Shown here piece after piece: positions 12,299 through 23,922 of a stretch of 64,000 bases of DNA. Where the stretch lies: NCBI GenBank assembly GCA_000467715.1, contig AJFK01000597.1, forward strand, positions 62,001 through 126,000. The letters are read 5' to 3'. The notes beneath the pieces are model-generated. The model had not been told where the DNA came from. It ran no database searches and saw nothing but the letters and a program-made list of their open reading frames with translations. The position numbers were made by a program, and so were the translations under genes. How positions within the stretch are numbered: position 1 is the stretch's first letter; the number at the start of each line of letters is the position of its first letter. The stretch is from Hysterium pulicare CBS 123377 (lineage: Eukaryota > Ascomycota > Dothideomycetes > Hysteriales > Hysteriaceae).

Positions 12299-12989
12299 AG
12301 CAGGTGTTCAATTCGAAAGTGGGTTTAGGAGCTGAGATCAGAACAAAAGGAGATTTCCGCTTCTTGAGAAATCTTCTAGAAGGAGACCAGGGAAATGTGA
12401 GATAGTATGCTCAAGAACCGCTAAGAAGAAAGAGAAGCATTACACTTACTCTCCTGCGGAAAGTGAGGATGCTTCCAAGGTTTAGACTTTGTGCTAGCGT
12501 TGGCAAAGATCAAGAGAGGGTTCAGAGAGAGCATGCGCAAATTTCAATTTCTCAATCTATTATCTGCTGGAACGGACCGAAGGGTATATGGGTGGCCGCC
12601 ATGTGCCCGACAAACTACACATCCCATTGTAGCTCCCGCTGTGGGTTTTGAACCGGTGGCCTGGTTGAGGGGCCATCACCGCACGCCCTCGCTTTCTTGG
12701 CGCGACTTTTCTTCACCTGCGTATGCATGTATGTGAAACAGTGTCTATCTACGCCTCTCCGAGAAAAACCGTTCAAGAGATTGGTATGTGCATACCCTTG
12801 GTTTGTTTGAGCTTTACTTCTCCGCAATGCATATTCTACATTTTCATTCCAAAGCGCGACATCACGTAATATTGTTAGAACCTTGTTCTGCCATTCACAC
12901 GTCTGAATCTTGCCAAGCTAGAATGCTTTTAAGCAAGGGGCATAGTGGTACAAGGAACCGAACGTCACCGAGCACTCTGAATCTCGTCT
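12299..12989. other. Intergenic, no gene seen
   Basis: Short ORFs only. No tRNA fold or repeat could be supported. Confidence 0.4.
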
Positions 12990-14213
12990 TCATTCTTGGA
13001 GACTCTCAGCGGCTTCTTCGTAGGCATCGTCAGAACTCGCCGAATCTTCCCCGACTTTCGAGCCACTGGGACACGAGAAGGCGTTCGACCATTGCAACCT
13101 GTTCTGTTCCTTGGTTTTAACAAATGTTAGACCAGAATCAATGCAAGTGAGAACCGGGTGTGAACAGCCTGCCTCTGCTAGTTGATCCGGGCTCTTTCGC
13201 GCATCTAGTGCGCTATTGATTACTTCGAGCAACTCTTCGAACGCGAATGAAAGTTTCTCGGTATGATCCGCTCGTTGGCGAAGCCGGTCGCTGAAATCGC
13301 CAATGCCGTAGCTCTTGTCTTGTCGGATTTGCAGATGGTCAGTACTGGCGAAGATTCGAAGCGTTTCGATATCGGCGTAGAGAGCGGTGATATGAAGGAG
13401 ATGTGGACCCTTCAGACGCGGGCAATCAGTGTACTCGTGCCATCTTTCGAGGATTAGACGGAGGACGTTGTGGCTATTGTGAGTGATAGCTGTCGTGAGC
13501 GGAGTGGTTCCGGCTACTGAGGTTGCGTTGATATCAGCTCCGTATTCGAGGAATACCATGGCGAAGCTTGCATTGTCGGTCCGCGCGGCGTGGATAAGAG
13601 GCGTGATCCCATCAATTCCACTAGATTCAACATCTGGCCTAAAGTCAAGAAGGCTTTTGACAAGTGAGATATCGTTTGATCGTCGTGCAGCAGCGTTAAG
13701 TGGGTTGCCTTTTCTAAGCTTTGGGGGTAGTGGGACGTCGGGGTATGCGCCTGCTTCTAGTAACAAGCGTACACAGGCTGTATGGCCTTGAGCGGCGGCA
13801 TTGGAAACTGGTCTAGATATCTGGACGTCAATGTTGTTCGGATCTGCGCCATGGCTCAGTAGAGTCACTACAGCGCGCGGATCTCCCTTGGCCGCTGGCC
13901 ATGCTAACGGAGTTCGACCCATATAATCTTGCGCATTGATATCCTCGGGATACAGTGGGAGCTCTCCCTCCAAGCTTTTGAATGACAATCCGAGCACTAT
14001 ACGATGTATCTGGGTGAAACCTGCCTCGTCGAGTTCACATAGCTTCGTGTTTGCTTGCTTGAGCAGTGCAGACCTGGCCAGCGAGCGTTGCAAGAGTGAT
14101 AGCGCTTGCTGTGATGGATAGCGGATCCATGGCTCCAAGCCCGAAGAGGAGTCTGGTCCTTGTTTGGTGGATTGTGGACGAGCTATAAAACAACGACACA
14201 CTTCGGCCAGCAT
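12990..14213 (-). CDS. Ankyrin-repeat protein, likely remnant of an NLR/STAND-like gene
   Basis: Uninterrupted frame of 407 codons. From about residue 85 it encodes ankyrin repeats, for example GRTPLAWPAAKGDPRAVVTLL, GHTACVRLLLEAGAYPD, GITPLIHAARTDNASFAMVF and GTTPLTTAITHNSHNVLRLIL, then an acidic tail. The first ~55 residues look non-native. On the same strand, ATG 14130 opens another frame reading MDPLSITASAITLATLAGQVC, the typical N-terminus of fungal NACHT/ankyrin proteins. That frame stops after 32 codons, exactly where the ankyrin frame starts to look real. I infer an internal deletion that joined the two ends out of frame and removed any ATPase domain. Whether the 407-codon frame is translated is uncertain. 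Confidence 0.55.
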   Translation of the reverse strand: MLAEVCRCFIARPQSTKQGPDSSSGLEPWIRYPSQQALSLLQRSLARSALLKQANTKLCELDEAGFTQIHRIVLGLSFKSLEGELPLYPEDINAQDYMGRTPLAWPAAKGDPRAVVTLLSHGADPNNIDVQISRPVSNAAAQGHTACVRLLLEAGAYPDVPLPPKLRKGNPLNAAARRSNDISLVKSLLDFRPDVESSGIDGITPLIHAARTDNASFAMVFLEYGADINATSVAGTTPLTTAITHNSHNVLRLILERWHEYTDCPRLKGPHLLHITALYADIETLRIFASTDHLQIRQDKSYGIGDFSDRLRQRADHTEKLSFAFEELLEVINSALDARKSPDQLAEAGCSHPVLTCIDSGLTFVKTKEQNRLQWSNAFSCPSGSKVGEDSASSDDAYEEAAESLQE

Positions 14214-14424
14214 CTATATAGCTGGTGACAATCAATCAGCCCAGGTGTTTGCTCTGCCTGCATTGCACGAGGCCAATGGCCTTCGTCCGTCACGTGTCAC
14301 AGACAACACCTCGTTCCTTGTGCTCATGCACCCTTGCCCGATAACTCTATCCCGTTTTGACCCTTCGAAACTTCATCCCGAAACACACCTAGACCGTCAG
14401 CCCCAGCAGCTTCTCGTAAGAAGC

Positions 14425-17400
14425 ATGAAAATTCCGCAATAAATACTGTCGACATGTAGTTGCGGCCTGGGAGTCGCACTATATACCATATCAACAACTG
14501 AAAGCTTCACTGAAAGCAGCAAAACGCAACGGCCAGGAGCCCTCCGTAGGTGCGTAAATGTAGTCGTGCGAAGTCGAGTTTCTTAACTCCCACAGATCTC
14601 TACACGTGTCTTGCGCAAGCCATTGCAGCCAATACTGCATTTTCTCTACAGCGCCATGGTGTACTGCAATATGACGAGGAGCAGCTTGAGAAGCAGTGGA
14701 GCCATGGGGCACTTACCAAGCATCATTCAGATCTTATCCACCTAAATTTGATGAGCCTGCAGGAGGATCTGATAGAACTTTTGTGTTTCTTCCGAGTCAA
14801 CGACGAAGCAATGAATCGCATATACATCAAGCTTGTTCGATCCGACCAAGCCTGCAGCCCACAATTGGACCATCTTCGATCCATTGTTCGTGCACACTGC
14901 GCGGAGCACAGAAAGGCGTACAATAAATGCGTGGACCAACTTGACAGAGCTCAAGCCAGAGTGGTGACATACCAAAGTGACAAGTCTACCAGGACTGTCA
15001 GGTGGTAGCGGCAATCTTGCACGAGAGTAACCAAACATCTGTTATGCAACATGGACATGGTCAAACCCCTCTTTACTTCGGTGCAATGTACGGCATGATC
15101 AATCTTTGCATGCACGTATTGTCCAAGGCCAGCCCGACTGAGAAATACATGTTACTCCAAGGTGGAGCAGGCTTCACTCCGTTGTATGTGTCTGTTGCTC
15201 GCGGTCATGTCGAAGTTGCCCAACTGCTGTTGTCGACCATAGACAAGCCAGCCACGTTGATACCGGACGACCTCCTGCATATAGCACTCCGACGTGAGGA
15301 CGATGCTATGGTGAAACTACTAGTTTCTAGATTGGTAGGCCTCACGCACAAGTCCAGTTCCGGAGAAAACTGCTTTTACATTGCGGCTCAACTTGGACGA
15401 GAAGATTACCTTCGTCTACTGTTGCCTATGATGGATTCCGACTTCATTGATGCTGCCGAATCTGCGTGCCAGTGGACACCTCTCTTCATTGGCTGTGTGG
15501 AAGGACATGTCTCGACTGTCAGGCTGCTCTTGGACGCCGGAGCTGACACGACGCGACTTGACTATCTCGGATGGACCGCTCAGGAGAACGCGGCGTTCAG
15601 AGGCCATTTGCCAGTGGCTGAGATGTTTTCAACTATGGATGCAACACCGAAAATCAGCTGTTCTCTGCCCACTAATGGTCGACAATGTAAGAAAGCATCG
15701 TGCTTTGAGGTCATTCCAGGGCTTCCGCACGTTATTCTTAACCTAGGTGGCCTACAAGAGAGGAAGCTCTCAAAATCTTCGACCTTAGATCTTCCCGACA
15801 CGCTTGGCCATGGACTCGTGCTAAGCATCTCGACTTCAGAATCTCCTGCATCAATTGAGCGTATGATACCTCTTTTCGATGACCCAGTGGATGATACATT
15901 AGTCTTCGCCGTCAAGCATCCAGCAGAAGCAGCAATCATATTCGACGTCCGTAAGAAGGGCGCTGAGCGAGACCACCATAGCGCCCCTATCGCCACCGGC
16001 GTCGCATTTCTGTACGCTCAAACTACCTGTTTAGGTGCCCGACATGGCACTTTATTGAGAGAGCAATCCGTGCCGATTCTGTGTAAAGGCACTCTGAGAC
16101 CGCTAGGAACTATTCCCTTCTCATTCCTAATCGTTGAGCCGTACTACCAACTCCAATGCCCATCACCTAGTGTTACGTGTCTCGAAGTTCCAAGCTTGGT
16201 CCAGCTGATAGGACACCGAGGTGCTTACTTCAAACAATACCCGCATTTTATGTATACTAACTTTGCTCCAGGTCTTGGTCAGAATTCTCGGGGGCGCTTC
16301 CTTCAGCTTGGAGAAAACACGATTGAGGTATGAACATATACATTCAATGCAGTAATTATCTAACATCTTCCCTAGTCTTTTCTTGCAGCTTCAAATCAAG
16401 GAGCAACTTTTGTAGAGGTATGTCAATGCTTTCCGAAACAAACGCAATGACCCTTAAGTAATGCACCTACTGGCAATTATGAGTATCTGACTCTTCCTAG
16501 TTTGGTAATATATCCACTTCCGCTATGCAGGCGGCGACTGCTTACTCAGAACAGATATTCAGCTCACGAAAGATCTTATCCCTGTACTCTTTCACGACTA
16601 CTCGTTGAGTGAATCAGGTACAGATGTTCCAATTCATGATGTAACTCTTGACCAGGTCAGTATTGATAATCTGCATGTAACCATTGCTTACCTGATCTGC
16701 TCAGTTTATGCATGCCAGTAATATTCAATCCCCGCGAGGCAATCCTCCATCTAAAGTTGGAAGTTCGGAAAACTATACAGCTTACGGCGATGCCTACCTT
16801 CGCAGGCCGCGCTCAAGATCGGTTGCGACAGCTCACGAAAAGGGGGCAGAGGAGGTGAAGAATAGAATGAAGCACGCTCTAGACTATTTGCAAAAAGGCT
16901 TCAAACCAAACACACGCGGAGACTTTGTTCAGGACACTTTTGCTACGCTACAAGACGTACTTTGCATTGTTCCCAAGAATTTAGGATTTGACATGGAAAT
17001 CAGTACGTCCAGACCACCTGCAGGAATGCGTTCGACATTGACGTGTTAGAGAGTACCCCCGTATCCATGAAGCTCTTAAAGCTGGAATTGCTCCAGTCTC
17101 AATTGAAATCAACATTTTTGTCGACACCATCCTGGACGCAATCGCTCGTTTTGGCAGAGGTCGCAATATAATCCTATCGTCTTTCACCCCCGAAATCTGT
17201 ATTCTGCTGGCAATGAAGCAGAAATCGTATCCAGTACTTTTCATTACCAACGCAGGTAAGCGTCCGTTGTCCGATAAAGAAAAACGCGCCGGTAGTCTAC
17301 AAGTTGCGGTGCGATTCGCGAAACAATGGGGTCTAGCTGGTATCGTGGTTGCAGCAGATTCTTTGGCGATGTGTCCCCGTCTTATCAACTTCATTAAAAG

Positions 17401-17602
17401 CCAGGGACTTATCTGTGGGAGTTACAATGACTTGAACAATGAGCCGGCAAATGTGGAAGTATGTCTATCGTCATATTCAAAATCAAAACAGTATGCTCCG
17501 ACTAACTGAACACACCAGCTCCAAGTCAAGGCTGGCATTGACCTTATTGTGGCGGATCGCGTCGGTCTTATATCTCAGACTCTAAAGAGACTAGGCGTCT
17601 AA
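14425..17602 (+). CDS. GDE1-like: GDE1-type glycerophosphodiester phosphodiesterase (SPX-ankyrin-GDPD)
   Basis: Releases glycerol-3-phosphate from glycerophosphodiesters, a phosphate-scavenging role in the yeast Gde1 family. Proposed exons: 14425-14549, 14596 to about 15001, 15002-16327, 16376-16417, 16501-16504, 16555-16655, 16705-17002, 17052-17458 and 17519-17602. The SPX region has HYIPYQQLKASLKAAKRNG and LQEDLIELLCFFRVN. Ankyrin repeats include GQTPLYFGAMYG and GFTPLYVSVARGHVEVAQLLL. The GDPD domain has LIGHRGAY, LGENTIESFLAA, FVEFDIQLTKDLIPVLFHD and SSFTPEICILLAMKQ, so the catalytic HRG, E-N-T, E-F-D and H-D residues are kept. Oddities: the SPX frame needs one base less after ATGAAA at 14425; frames change near 15000 unless a 38-nt intron (14964-15001) is used; the F-D codons need a 4-nt exon. 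Confidence 0.75.
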
Positions 17603-18348
17603 AAGTTGGGAGCTCAGGACGGACTCTATACTCTGTGGATGACCACATGAATGCCCATAATAGGATCAGCAGAAGAGTCTGCAGTTTTAGCTTTGATTAT
17701 TCGTGTTGTGCAGGACATGAATCAGCTCAATCTCCCCAAAGCAAGCCCTGGATTTTCACAACTTTTGTTGTCACCCCTCCAAACTCCGGTCTAAACTGCA
17801 GAACCTTCAACCAGCTCAATCCTGATTACTTCTACCAGTACGTTTTTAAAAGACCTTGGATCTAACACCGCTGCTGTAGTTACACTCAGACTTTGCAGAA
17901 CATTTCCAGATGTCTGATCTTCTTCTAAGCGGACTTTCACGGACTTTCAGCAGATCCGAGCTAGATATTGTCGCAAAACCTGTGTTGAAGGAATGTAAGA
18001 AATATTAGAACGGGATCCTTGAATCCTTATCTTCTCCATCCACAAACGAGTCAAATGTTATTGGCGGGCCCTCCAGTCCTGCATCACTTGGGACTTTACA
18101 GCTCACTGAAAAAAATGATTTGAGGCACTGGATATTTCTCTTGCAAGAGGTTTTGATTGCTTTCTAATTCAACGCAGAACACAGAAACGAGCGACAATTG
18201 ACCGGTTAAGGACATGAACAAACATCATCATCTACCACTCCTTTGGAAGAAGGCCAGAGACCTGATCAAGATCAGCAGAATCCCCAGTATTCACATGTGA
18301 AGAACACTTACCATGGTGATCTAAAGCGCCTGTCATCATCCAATCGGC
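17603..18348. other. Intergenic between GDE1-like gene and small secreted protein
   Basis: No supported gene. ORF 17635-17865 lacks coding character. Confidence 0.4.
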
Positions 18349-18584
18349 TTAGTTAGGGCATGGGTCACCGCAAGGGATGCAGGATCCACTGCACTGTTTA
18401 CGAATGAGTGTTGCCAACTATCAATGTATGTTTGCGAGAAACTCACGTAGTGGAAATGGTTGGGGCAAGTCCCTCGTCCAGGGCAAGCATCGATCTCACG
18501 CTCTGCGAGTCCGTCTGGTTGAGCGACTGGGTTGGCGAAGGCCACCGCGGCGAAGAGGGCAGATAGGATGATTGTGACGCGCAT
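18349..18584 (-). CDS. Small cysteine-rich secreted protein (60 residues)
   Basis: Exons 18584-18447 and 18393-18349 around a 53-nt phase-0 intron (donor GTGAGT, acceptor AAACAG). Reading through the intron gives a longer but cysteine-poor frame, so splicing is preferred. The signal peptide MRVTIILSALFAAVAFA is followed by a short pro-like segment ending in EREID. The mature end carries six cysteines: ACPGRGTCPNHFHY joined to CSGSCIPCGDPCPN. Size, signal peptide and cysteine density fit effector-like or defence-peptide-like secreted proteins of fungi. No family is recognised. Confidence 0.6.
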
Positions 18585-20496
18585 GTTGATTGCTGATGAT
18601 ATTCGTTTGTGGGTGAGTAGTGGAATGAGAATGGGAGGGAGTTGCTGATGGATGGGAAGATATTGAGTGAGGATTGAGCAGCCTTTTATATTCGAGTCTC
18701 TGCTGGCTTTTGACCTCGTCGAACTTCGGCTCCGAGTCCATTTGCGGATACATACATCCCCTACGCATCTTTCATCTCAATTGTACCACAGGATGTGCGG
18801 TTTAGTCAAATGCAGTTTAGTTGAGAACAGTACGCAGCTCAGGCGGTGAGTATACATGAAAGTTAAAGCTTTTTGCTAATTTTATTGCAGACTCCAGGGT
18901 TCCAGCCGTATTTTCGTCATGCAGACTTGTCGAAAATGGAATTTGGTTCTCAATTCGTTCCGTGCAGTTGAAGATCGATCCGGAATCGCGCTTACGGTTA
19001 CACAAGCAGATGGTCCGCGAGACGATATTTTATAGGCTACGTGGGCCAAGTTCCAACGCGATCTTACATTCCTGGACGCCTTAAACACTACAAGCCAACT
19101 ATCAAGTAATAAGCGACCCCAGATTCAGTTCATGTCTAGACCATGCAGGTACAGCGGGGATAATGATACTTGGCTACTATTGGCATTAAGATGCGAGCAT
19201 AGATGAGGCTCTGAACCCGTGCTTGTTTCATATACTGTATACAAGGACATGATCGGAAAACTACAGTAACTACGCAACAACAAGGCCTCCATCAGCACAG
19301 CTCTTATGTTGCACAAGAGCCGGCCTCACCGAGACAATTCGCTCTACTATCGGGCGAAGAACGTCAAGCTACGAATTATCGGAATGCCTATCTACTGCCA
19401 GATCAATAGAATGCTTGACTAAACTTTCCTGTAGTCTTGCCGGGCAATTATCTGCAGCCACGTTTCGAGGCAAGACCTGGCTGTATCAGTCTACAGAAGC
19501 TGGCATGTCGAAGTAAACTGGAGGGAGTCGTTCATTCAACCACCAACATAATCCTCTTGCTATTTTCCAGAGATACTCCCCACTGTAGTCATCCTCGCAT
19601 TGATGTCTTTGTTCCCATGGCCTAAGCAAAGCCTGTCTGCATCTGTTCGTCAAGCTCTGCCGGTTCGATGTCATCCTGATCGCGGTTGGATGGTTTTAAC
19701 CCTTCCCCGGTACGATAACGCGGACGCAGCTGTGGCCTTATATGCAGTCCACGCATGATGGTCTAGCTTCGTCCCTCAAACAAGGAACAGTGATGACCGA
19801 GGGGAGATATTTTTGAGCGTTTAAGGCCTCCCCTTAAGAGAGCGTCGCATGTGGAAGACGACCAAGATTGCATGACCACTGATGTTCTGAGTAGCACTGT
19901 CCATTTGTGTCTAAATTTGGCATGATGCCCATGGAGCGAAGTTGGCTGTTCAGACATCTGGATTAATTCCCTCATATAGCACATCCTCTGCAACTTGGCT
20001 CCCCAGTCTCGCGGATCGATTTACACACTAGCCATGCCTGATTGCGCTGAGCCTCTTTATGACCGGCGCAGTAGCGTCTCTGATGCTCAATTGACGACTG
20101 CGGCGATTGGAACTATAGCCAATATAGACATGATGGACTCCTTTTCGTTCGGTAATAAGGGTGCCTCGTGAGACGAAGCAAGTGAAAGGGGACCTCAGAC
20201 ATCTTCGAATTGACCTACTGGCCTAACAAACCGGCAATGACAGATTGTTGGATGATGAACATGACACTTAGGCCCTCTCTTGAGCTGCGGCCCTCGTGCA
20301 GTATGATGCATCAACCACTGTTGTGTGAAAAGGAGCATACTAACCTTACTACCGTCGGCGTATTCGCCATACTCTAGGCCTTCCAAACTTCTGGCCCCAT
20401 CGAAGAATCGAAGATTGCATCAAAGCAGTGATCCATCAACCTTCGACCACGTGTCTTGGCTACTGTTTCTTTTTCTTAACTTGACACTGGGCAACG

Positions 20497-20961
20497 TTAG
20501 GACAGCATGCTCACAGACATAGGAAGTTTACCAGTTAGAGACTCCTTTGAGCCTGGTTGAGCCTGCCACCATGTTTCCACCTGTATACCATCAGACTCAA
20601 AGAATCTATGCTCAGACCGGGAGCCAAATAAGTCAAGTGGCCTCTTTCGAAGGTCGACGTTATCATCGTTGACCCGCGAATCAGTATATTGGGGGCGAAG
20701 GGGTACAGTATTGACGAGAAAGCTCGGAACGGGCATGAACACCGGTGCATAGCTGCTCCAGTCGGACGGGGCCTGGCTAGTGCCCGTCGAGCTTCGCTTT
20801 CCTTGCCTCTTTTGCGGCGTATCCATGGAGCTTGACTCGACCTTCACCGGCGTGGTGGAATAGTCTTCGCGGCTCGAACAGCTTCCGAGAGAGCTGCTAT
20901 CATTTTCTTCTCTCTCATCAGGCAAGTAACGATTGCAACTTATATCATATAGCACCGTCAA
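20497..20961 (-). CDS. Doubtful hypothetical protein
   Basis: Single frame of 154 codons starting MTVLYDISCNRYLPDER, rich in Ser and charged residues, with SSYAPVFMPVPSFLVNTVPL in the middle. Neither a domain nor a signal peptide is seen, and no clear promoter. It could be an exon of a decayed gene or chance. Confidence 0.2.
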   Translation of the reverse strand: MTVLYDISCNRYLPDEREENDSSSLGSCSSREDYSTTPVKVESSSMDTPQKRQGKRSSTGTSQAPSDWSSYAPVFMPVPSFLVNTVPLRPQYTDSRVNDDNVDLRKRPLDLFGSRSEHRFFESDGIQVETWWQAQPGSKESLTGKLPMSVSMLS

Positions 20962-22944
20962 GCCACCCCTTGAAAATGAAGAGGAAAAGACGGACCAGCA
21001 TTATCCCATCTACAAGGGTCCTCTATGGTTTTGATGGCTGCCGGCTGCTCAACTTCAGCGGTCAGTGTTCCTATATCTCGTCAGACGTTGGAGAGAACTT
21101 GACCCAAAGCTTCCGGCTCCCCGGAGTGCGCTGAAGAGTCGGCATCTTCGCGACGTCTATGCCATCACGAGGGCTGAATTGAGGCTACAGGCGACCTTCT
21201 AGTCACTCCTTCACTGGTCGATATATTGCGGAGGCTACATTTACCATCTCGGAGCGGATTCGGCGTCTGGAAGCTCGACTCCAGAGACTGCTTCAAAAGG
21301 CCAGGGGGCAAAGCCTTCTCGCTTTAAAATCGACCAATGTTTATTGGGTACCGATGAGCATGGAGTTAACTTTGCCGAAAGAACATCGCAGGCCTCTGAT
21401 TGCATATCGCATCAGTCAAACCGATCTCACCCACGAGCAGATCACGTGTATTGGGGATGGGCTCATTGAACAGATGAGCTCGTACAGATTTATGAGTAGC
21501 ATTTGCCAGCACTTCCTTGTCGTGCTTGCAATGAGGATAAGTTGTCGGAGGAGAACATTCATAGTGTTTGTCGGAACACTGGCCCAAATCGCCTGGTGGG
21601 GCATTGCCTGCCGCGAAGGTAGATCCAAAGAGCATGAAAACGGCTTCCTGAAGGGATTTCTGCTTCGCGCGCCTCAAGGTCAGTCATTGGCGCTTACCAG
21701 GCATCGAAATTGGCGTTGAAGAACTGCTTTAGAGTGTTTCCCCCCTATCCAATTAGGACGCTTAGGACGCAAACTCTGCTTAGTTATCGAACAAACCAAA
21801 GGTACGTCTTCGATAACTGGAGTATCCATCTGTCGACCGACCTTGGGTAGTCGAGGGGCGTGCTACCTACATCGATCGCCTATGGCATGCTCTTTGGACT
21901 GACTATTCCCACACACGCGATATAACCTAGTATCCATGGTAGCTTCGACAGTTGCTTCTTTCCCAACGATGAGAACGCTTCTTGTTCGCAAGGAGTATAA
22001 AGAAAGCCGTCAGTCTCCAGAAGAAGTAGGAATCTACCCCTTCAGAGCATGATCATTTGTCGTGATAACCTAATATGCTGCTGAATTGCAAATTTAAATA
22101 CCGAGAATTTATCAGAGAATGGAAAACCGCCTGCTAATCAAAGCTGTCGTTTATGACCTTGCGGACGCAGGTTTCGGGGTAAACGAAAGGTAGGAGGAGG
22201 AAGCTTCCAAGCACAGAAGGTATCGATGCAGTCATCCTAAGCGCCTGCTGCGCCATGCAAAGGATGAAAGAACCCGAAGATGTTGTAGCCCTCATACTAT
22301 AGTTCTCGTTCGGGCATTTCGCAGCGGTCGTCGGCACGTGCCATACCTGGTTCAATACAAGCATTGGTCGTGCGCAAGGCGATAAACGATACAACAAGCC
22401 GAAACTTCAGGTATCATAAGCATTCACCCAACGTCGATATCACAGACTGAGTGGCGGAAACCCCATCCCCTTCTCAGTATTAGGGTTTCGACAAGCTTTT
22501 ACCAGCTCGCTACGACCCGAGTTTCGACAGTGACGGGGAGTGACTGCGGAGCCCAACAGCGCCACGCCTCGATTCGCGGAGTGGAGATAAGCGCGCCGCC
22601 AGATTGCCCATCTAGCCTCATTGCATTTAGCCTGCCACGATTTCGGTTAGAGAGTATGATCCTGGTAAGGAAACGCTATGATATTTCGATACAATCTTCG
22701 TTTCATGGAATAGTATCCTGGGAAGAGATCCTTTGGATCCTTTTATCCGTCTGGGCTTCTGGTTGGTTGACATGTAAGAATTGCCCTCGCCTAATACCTT
22801 CATGCGAAACTCTTCGTCTGCACCTCCGGGGCTAGAACGCGAAGATGAGGGCGAAATCGAATACGCGTCTCAAAATGGGGTAAGGGAAGATGTTTTAACC
22901 TGAGTCCGTAAGGCTTAGAGCAGGCTGCGCCGTGAGGAGAGAGA

Positions 22945-22954
22945 CATAAAAAGG
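22945..22954 (+). promoter_or_regulatory. TATA-like box of the secreted-protein gene at 23120
   Basis: CATAAAAAGG lies about 165 bases before the start codon. A CT/CA-rich leader with CTCACAAGATACATTCC follows, typical of a highly expressed fungal gene. Position and composition only; not tested. Confidence 0.35.
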
Positions 22955-23119
22955 AGTGGGATAGTCTGCACTCCTCAGACAGCTACTCACAAGATACATT
23001 CCTTTCAGAAATTTCTATTCTTCATTCCCTCATTTAGAGCCTAAGACTCTCATATTTCAAACGAAGCTCCCTATTTATTCATCTATCACCTCACGCCATC
23101 TACTTTCAAGTCATCCAAA

Positions 23120-23521
23120 ATGCAATTCGCCATTCTCATAACCCTCAATCTCGCCGCATTCGCTCTTGCCATCCCGACCGCTTTGATAGCCCGCAACGTT
23201 GACCCAGCTCTGGTCCCATCTTTCGGCATCAAGGCCGGCACAAGCCCAGATGGCCACGGCAACTGCATCGGCGACAACGGAGTCAAAATTCCCTGCACCT
23301 GTCCACCAGACTTGAACACCTTCGTCACGAAGCTTAATGGCTTCCTCAGCGTGGGCAATGCCGATGGCGTGCCAATTACCTTCCCGACCGGCAGCGACAA
23401 AGCTAGCCAGAAAGCGCGAATCCAGACCTCTATTATTGTGCTTCAGAATCTTAATGGGAAAGGCGTCGGTTGTCCGGCTGCAGCTACGACGTTTAAGGAA
23501 CAGTTGAAAGCTTTGGGGTAG
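23120..23521 (+). CDS. Small secreted protein of a conserved ascomycete family
   Basis: Intronless, 133 residues. Signal peptide MQFAILITLNLAAFALA. The mature protein has GHGNCIGDNGVKIPCTCPPD, VPITFPTGSDKASQKARIQ and LNGKGVGCPAAATTFKEQLK, with four cysteines that can pair. I recall very similar proteins of 120-140 residues across filamentous ascomycetes, without assigned function. The context ATCCAAAATG fits a strong fungal start, and the 5' leader is pyrimidine-rich. Expected to be extracellular. Confidence 0.85.
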   Translation: MQFAILITLNLAAFALAIPTALIARNVDPALVPSFGIKAGTSPDGHGNCIGDNGVKIPCTCPPDLNTFVTKLNGFLSVGNADGVPITFPTGSDKASQKARIQTSIIVLQNLNGKGVGCPAAATTFKEQLKALG

Positions 23522-23922
23522 GGTGGGAGGCTCTGAGTCGGGGCTGACCCCTTTGTATTTTATCGACTTCTTTTTATTCTCTTTCAACATTTTGTACCCC
23601 TTCCTGGAGGAGGGACTTGGTTTCGCATTGCATGGGCTGGAGTTATAAGAGCAACATTTGGGTGGGACCTTTCGTACCGCGAAAGTCGCGATGCGCTGTA
23701 GAAGCTTATAAAGGGTTCGGCCTCACTGAGATAAGGAAACAATTGGATGCGAAAATGTAGTTAGAATATATATCGGAGATTGGGCTTGACCTTCCACGTA
23801 TGAAAATTGTCAAAAGTGTTCGATATTCTTATATAAAGTGAAGTGAATGGATGCATAGGACCAGCCCAAGTAGAGATCAGAGGGCCAAGAAAGAATGATG
23901 GAGAGAACATCTTATCGCCAAC
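23522..23922. other. Convergent 3' flanks, no gene
   Basis: Space between the plus-strand secreted protein and the minus-strand HET gene. No feature seen. Confidence 0.4.

Larger units (their letters stand above)
18585..23119. other. Gene-poor region of 4.5 kb
   Basis: Only short or doubtful ORFs. The best is minus-strand 20497-20961 (154 codons, Ser-rich start, SSYAPVFMPVPSFLVNTVPL), listed separately. Weakly protein-like patches are a plus-strand 46-codon frame at 20033-20170, a plus-strand coiled-coil-like patch near 21235-21330, and minus 22134-22397 with a hydrophobic stretch (PSVLGSFLLLPFVYPETC). They could be remnants of decayed genes. No terminal repeats or transposase motifs were found. 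Confidence 0.4.

Noticed and set aside
12615-12690. tRNA-like piece (GGGTTTTGAACCGG)
   Set aside because: The arms do not pair as a T-stem, and no matching D-arm or acceptor stem exists on either strand.
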